From: an uncultured Candidatus Saccharibacteria bacterium
Lineage (GTDB): Bacteria > Patescibacteriota > Saccharimonadia > Saccharimonadales > Saccharimonadaceae
Direction of reading: 5' to 3'
Assembly (NCBI GenBank): GCA_947253995.1
Contig: CAMYBM010000022.1
Location: 1-7,412 of the forward strand
Length of the DNA stretch: 7,412 nucleotides
Numbering within the stretch: the first letter of the stretch is position 1; the number at the start of each line of letters is the position of its first letter. Made by a program: the position numbers and the translations under genes. This document shows, piece after piece, positions 7,039-7,412 of this stretch. The notes under the pieces were generated by a model that saw only the letters and a program-made list of their open reading frames with translations, searched no databases and had not been told where the DNA came from.

Positions 7039-7412
7039 AGAGTATCGATCGGTTTGTTTAAGGTTTATCCGTTGCTTAATACAAACGATAGTATTAGTGC
7101 CATTTTTGCACTGTGTTTTGAGAATTAAGGTAAAGGGCAAGCGTAATGCTACGAGTAAGAATTCGCCGCTTATTATCATTGCTAATCATCAATCACATTT
7201 TGATGCACCATTGATTATTGCAAGTTTACCTCGACGTCAGGCGGTACGCGTTGCTGTTGGCGCTGCGGCAGATAATTTTTTTAAGAATCGTTGGCAGAGC
7301 TTGCCGACGCGCATTTTACTGAATACATATCCAATTGATCGTGATCATTCTAGCGCCCATAAGGGGTTAACTAAAAAGTTGATTGATGATCATATTTCTA
7401 TACTAGTTTTTC
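7019..7412 (+). CDS. PlsC/LPLAT-family acyltransferase (1-acylglycerol-3-phosphate acyltransferase-like), 3' end outside window
   Basis: Members of this family move an acyl chain from acyl-ACP or acyl-CoA to lysophosphatidic acid or a related acceptor at the inner face of the membrane. The 131 codons present show a hydrophobic N-terminal segment (residues about 12-36, LIQTIVLVPFLHCVL) that could anchor it. The catalytic HX4D motif follows as NHQSHFD (His57, Asp62), then YPIDRD, matching the second family block that carries a conserved Arg. The window ends at ILVF plus a first base c, exactly where the FPEGTRS block is expected. The start is taken as GTG 7019, preceded by AGGGAG and overlapping the SDR stop by 20 nt in a different frame, which suggests coupled translation. 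The precise acceptor and acyl donor cannot be told from this part. Cys is frequent near the N-terminus (four in the first 19 residues). Confidence 0.87.
   Translation, partial: MCECETKEYRSVCLRFIRCLIQTIVLVPFLHCVLRIKVKGKRNATSKNSPLIIIANHQSHFDAPLIIASLPRRQAVRVAVGAAADNFFKNRWQSLPTRILLNTYPIDRDHSSAHKGLTKKLIDDHISILVF

Noticed and set aside
1..7412. CRISPR arrays, tRNA or rRNA genes, insertion sequences, defence or toxin-antitoxin genes
   Set aside because: No direct repeat arrays, cloverleaf sequences, transposase-like proteins or terminal inverted repeats were seen on either strand; the window is filled by recognisable housekeeping genes.

Overview
The window is a compact, single-strand (+) block of housekeeping genes from a bacterium. 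In order it holds the 3' end of dnaJ, a complete type-2 (long, eukaryote-like) isoleucyl-tRNA synthetase gene, rpsO (ribosomal protein S15), pnp (polynucleotide phosphorylase), a short-chain dehydrogenase/reductase (SDR), and the 5' part of a PlsC-type acyltransferase that runs off the right edge. Genes are packed with gaps of 3 to 156 bp and one 20-bp overlap. No RNA gene, mobile element, CRISPR array or long repeat was seen.

The protein style suggests a member of the Candidate Phyla Radiation (Patescibacteria), most likely Saccharibacteria (TM7). The grounds are the IleRS signature (GWDCHGLPAEN, EYIGQVRAWFYY), the PNPase loop SSSRFIKREGKPSDEA, and small, tightly packed genes. This is recognition by eye, not a database match, and phylum-level placement is tentative. 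The genetic code looks standard: all five complete or 3'-complete genes end in TAG or TAA and none needs a recoded TGA.

Region by region: bases 1-488 encode the end of the DnaJ zinc-finger region and its C-terminal substrate-binding domains. A 40-bp gap holds an extended -10 promoter only 7 nt from the ileS ATG and no Shine-Dalgarno site, so ileS may be translated from a leaderless mRNA. ileS (529-3648) is followed by rpsO (best start 3697), a strong intrinsic terminator (3976-4004), and a new promoter (3003-style numbering does not apply; -35 at 4003, -10 at 4027-4032) that drives pnp. This terminator-plus-promoter layout between rpsO and pnp resembles the well-known E. coli rpsO-pnp arrangement. 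pnp is followed after 3 nt by the SDR gene, which overlaps the acyltransferase gene by 20 nt, so these three are probably co-transcribed.

Functionally the block covers protein folding (DnaJ), translation (IleRS, S15), RNA turnover (PNPase) and probably lipid metabolism (SDR plus acyltransferase). I do not see an undescribed multi-gene system here. The observations most worth checking are a HIGH motif in IleRS whose last His is replaced by Thr, an SDR that lacks the usual tetrad Asn, and the apparently leaderless or near-leaderless starts of ileS and rpsO.
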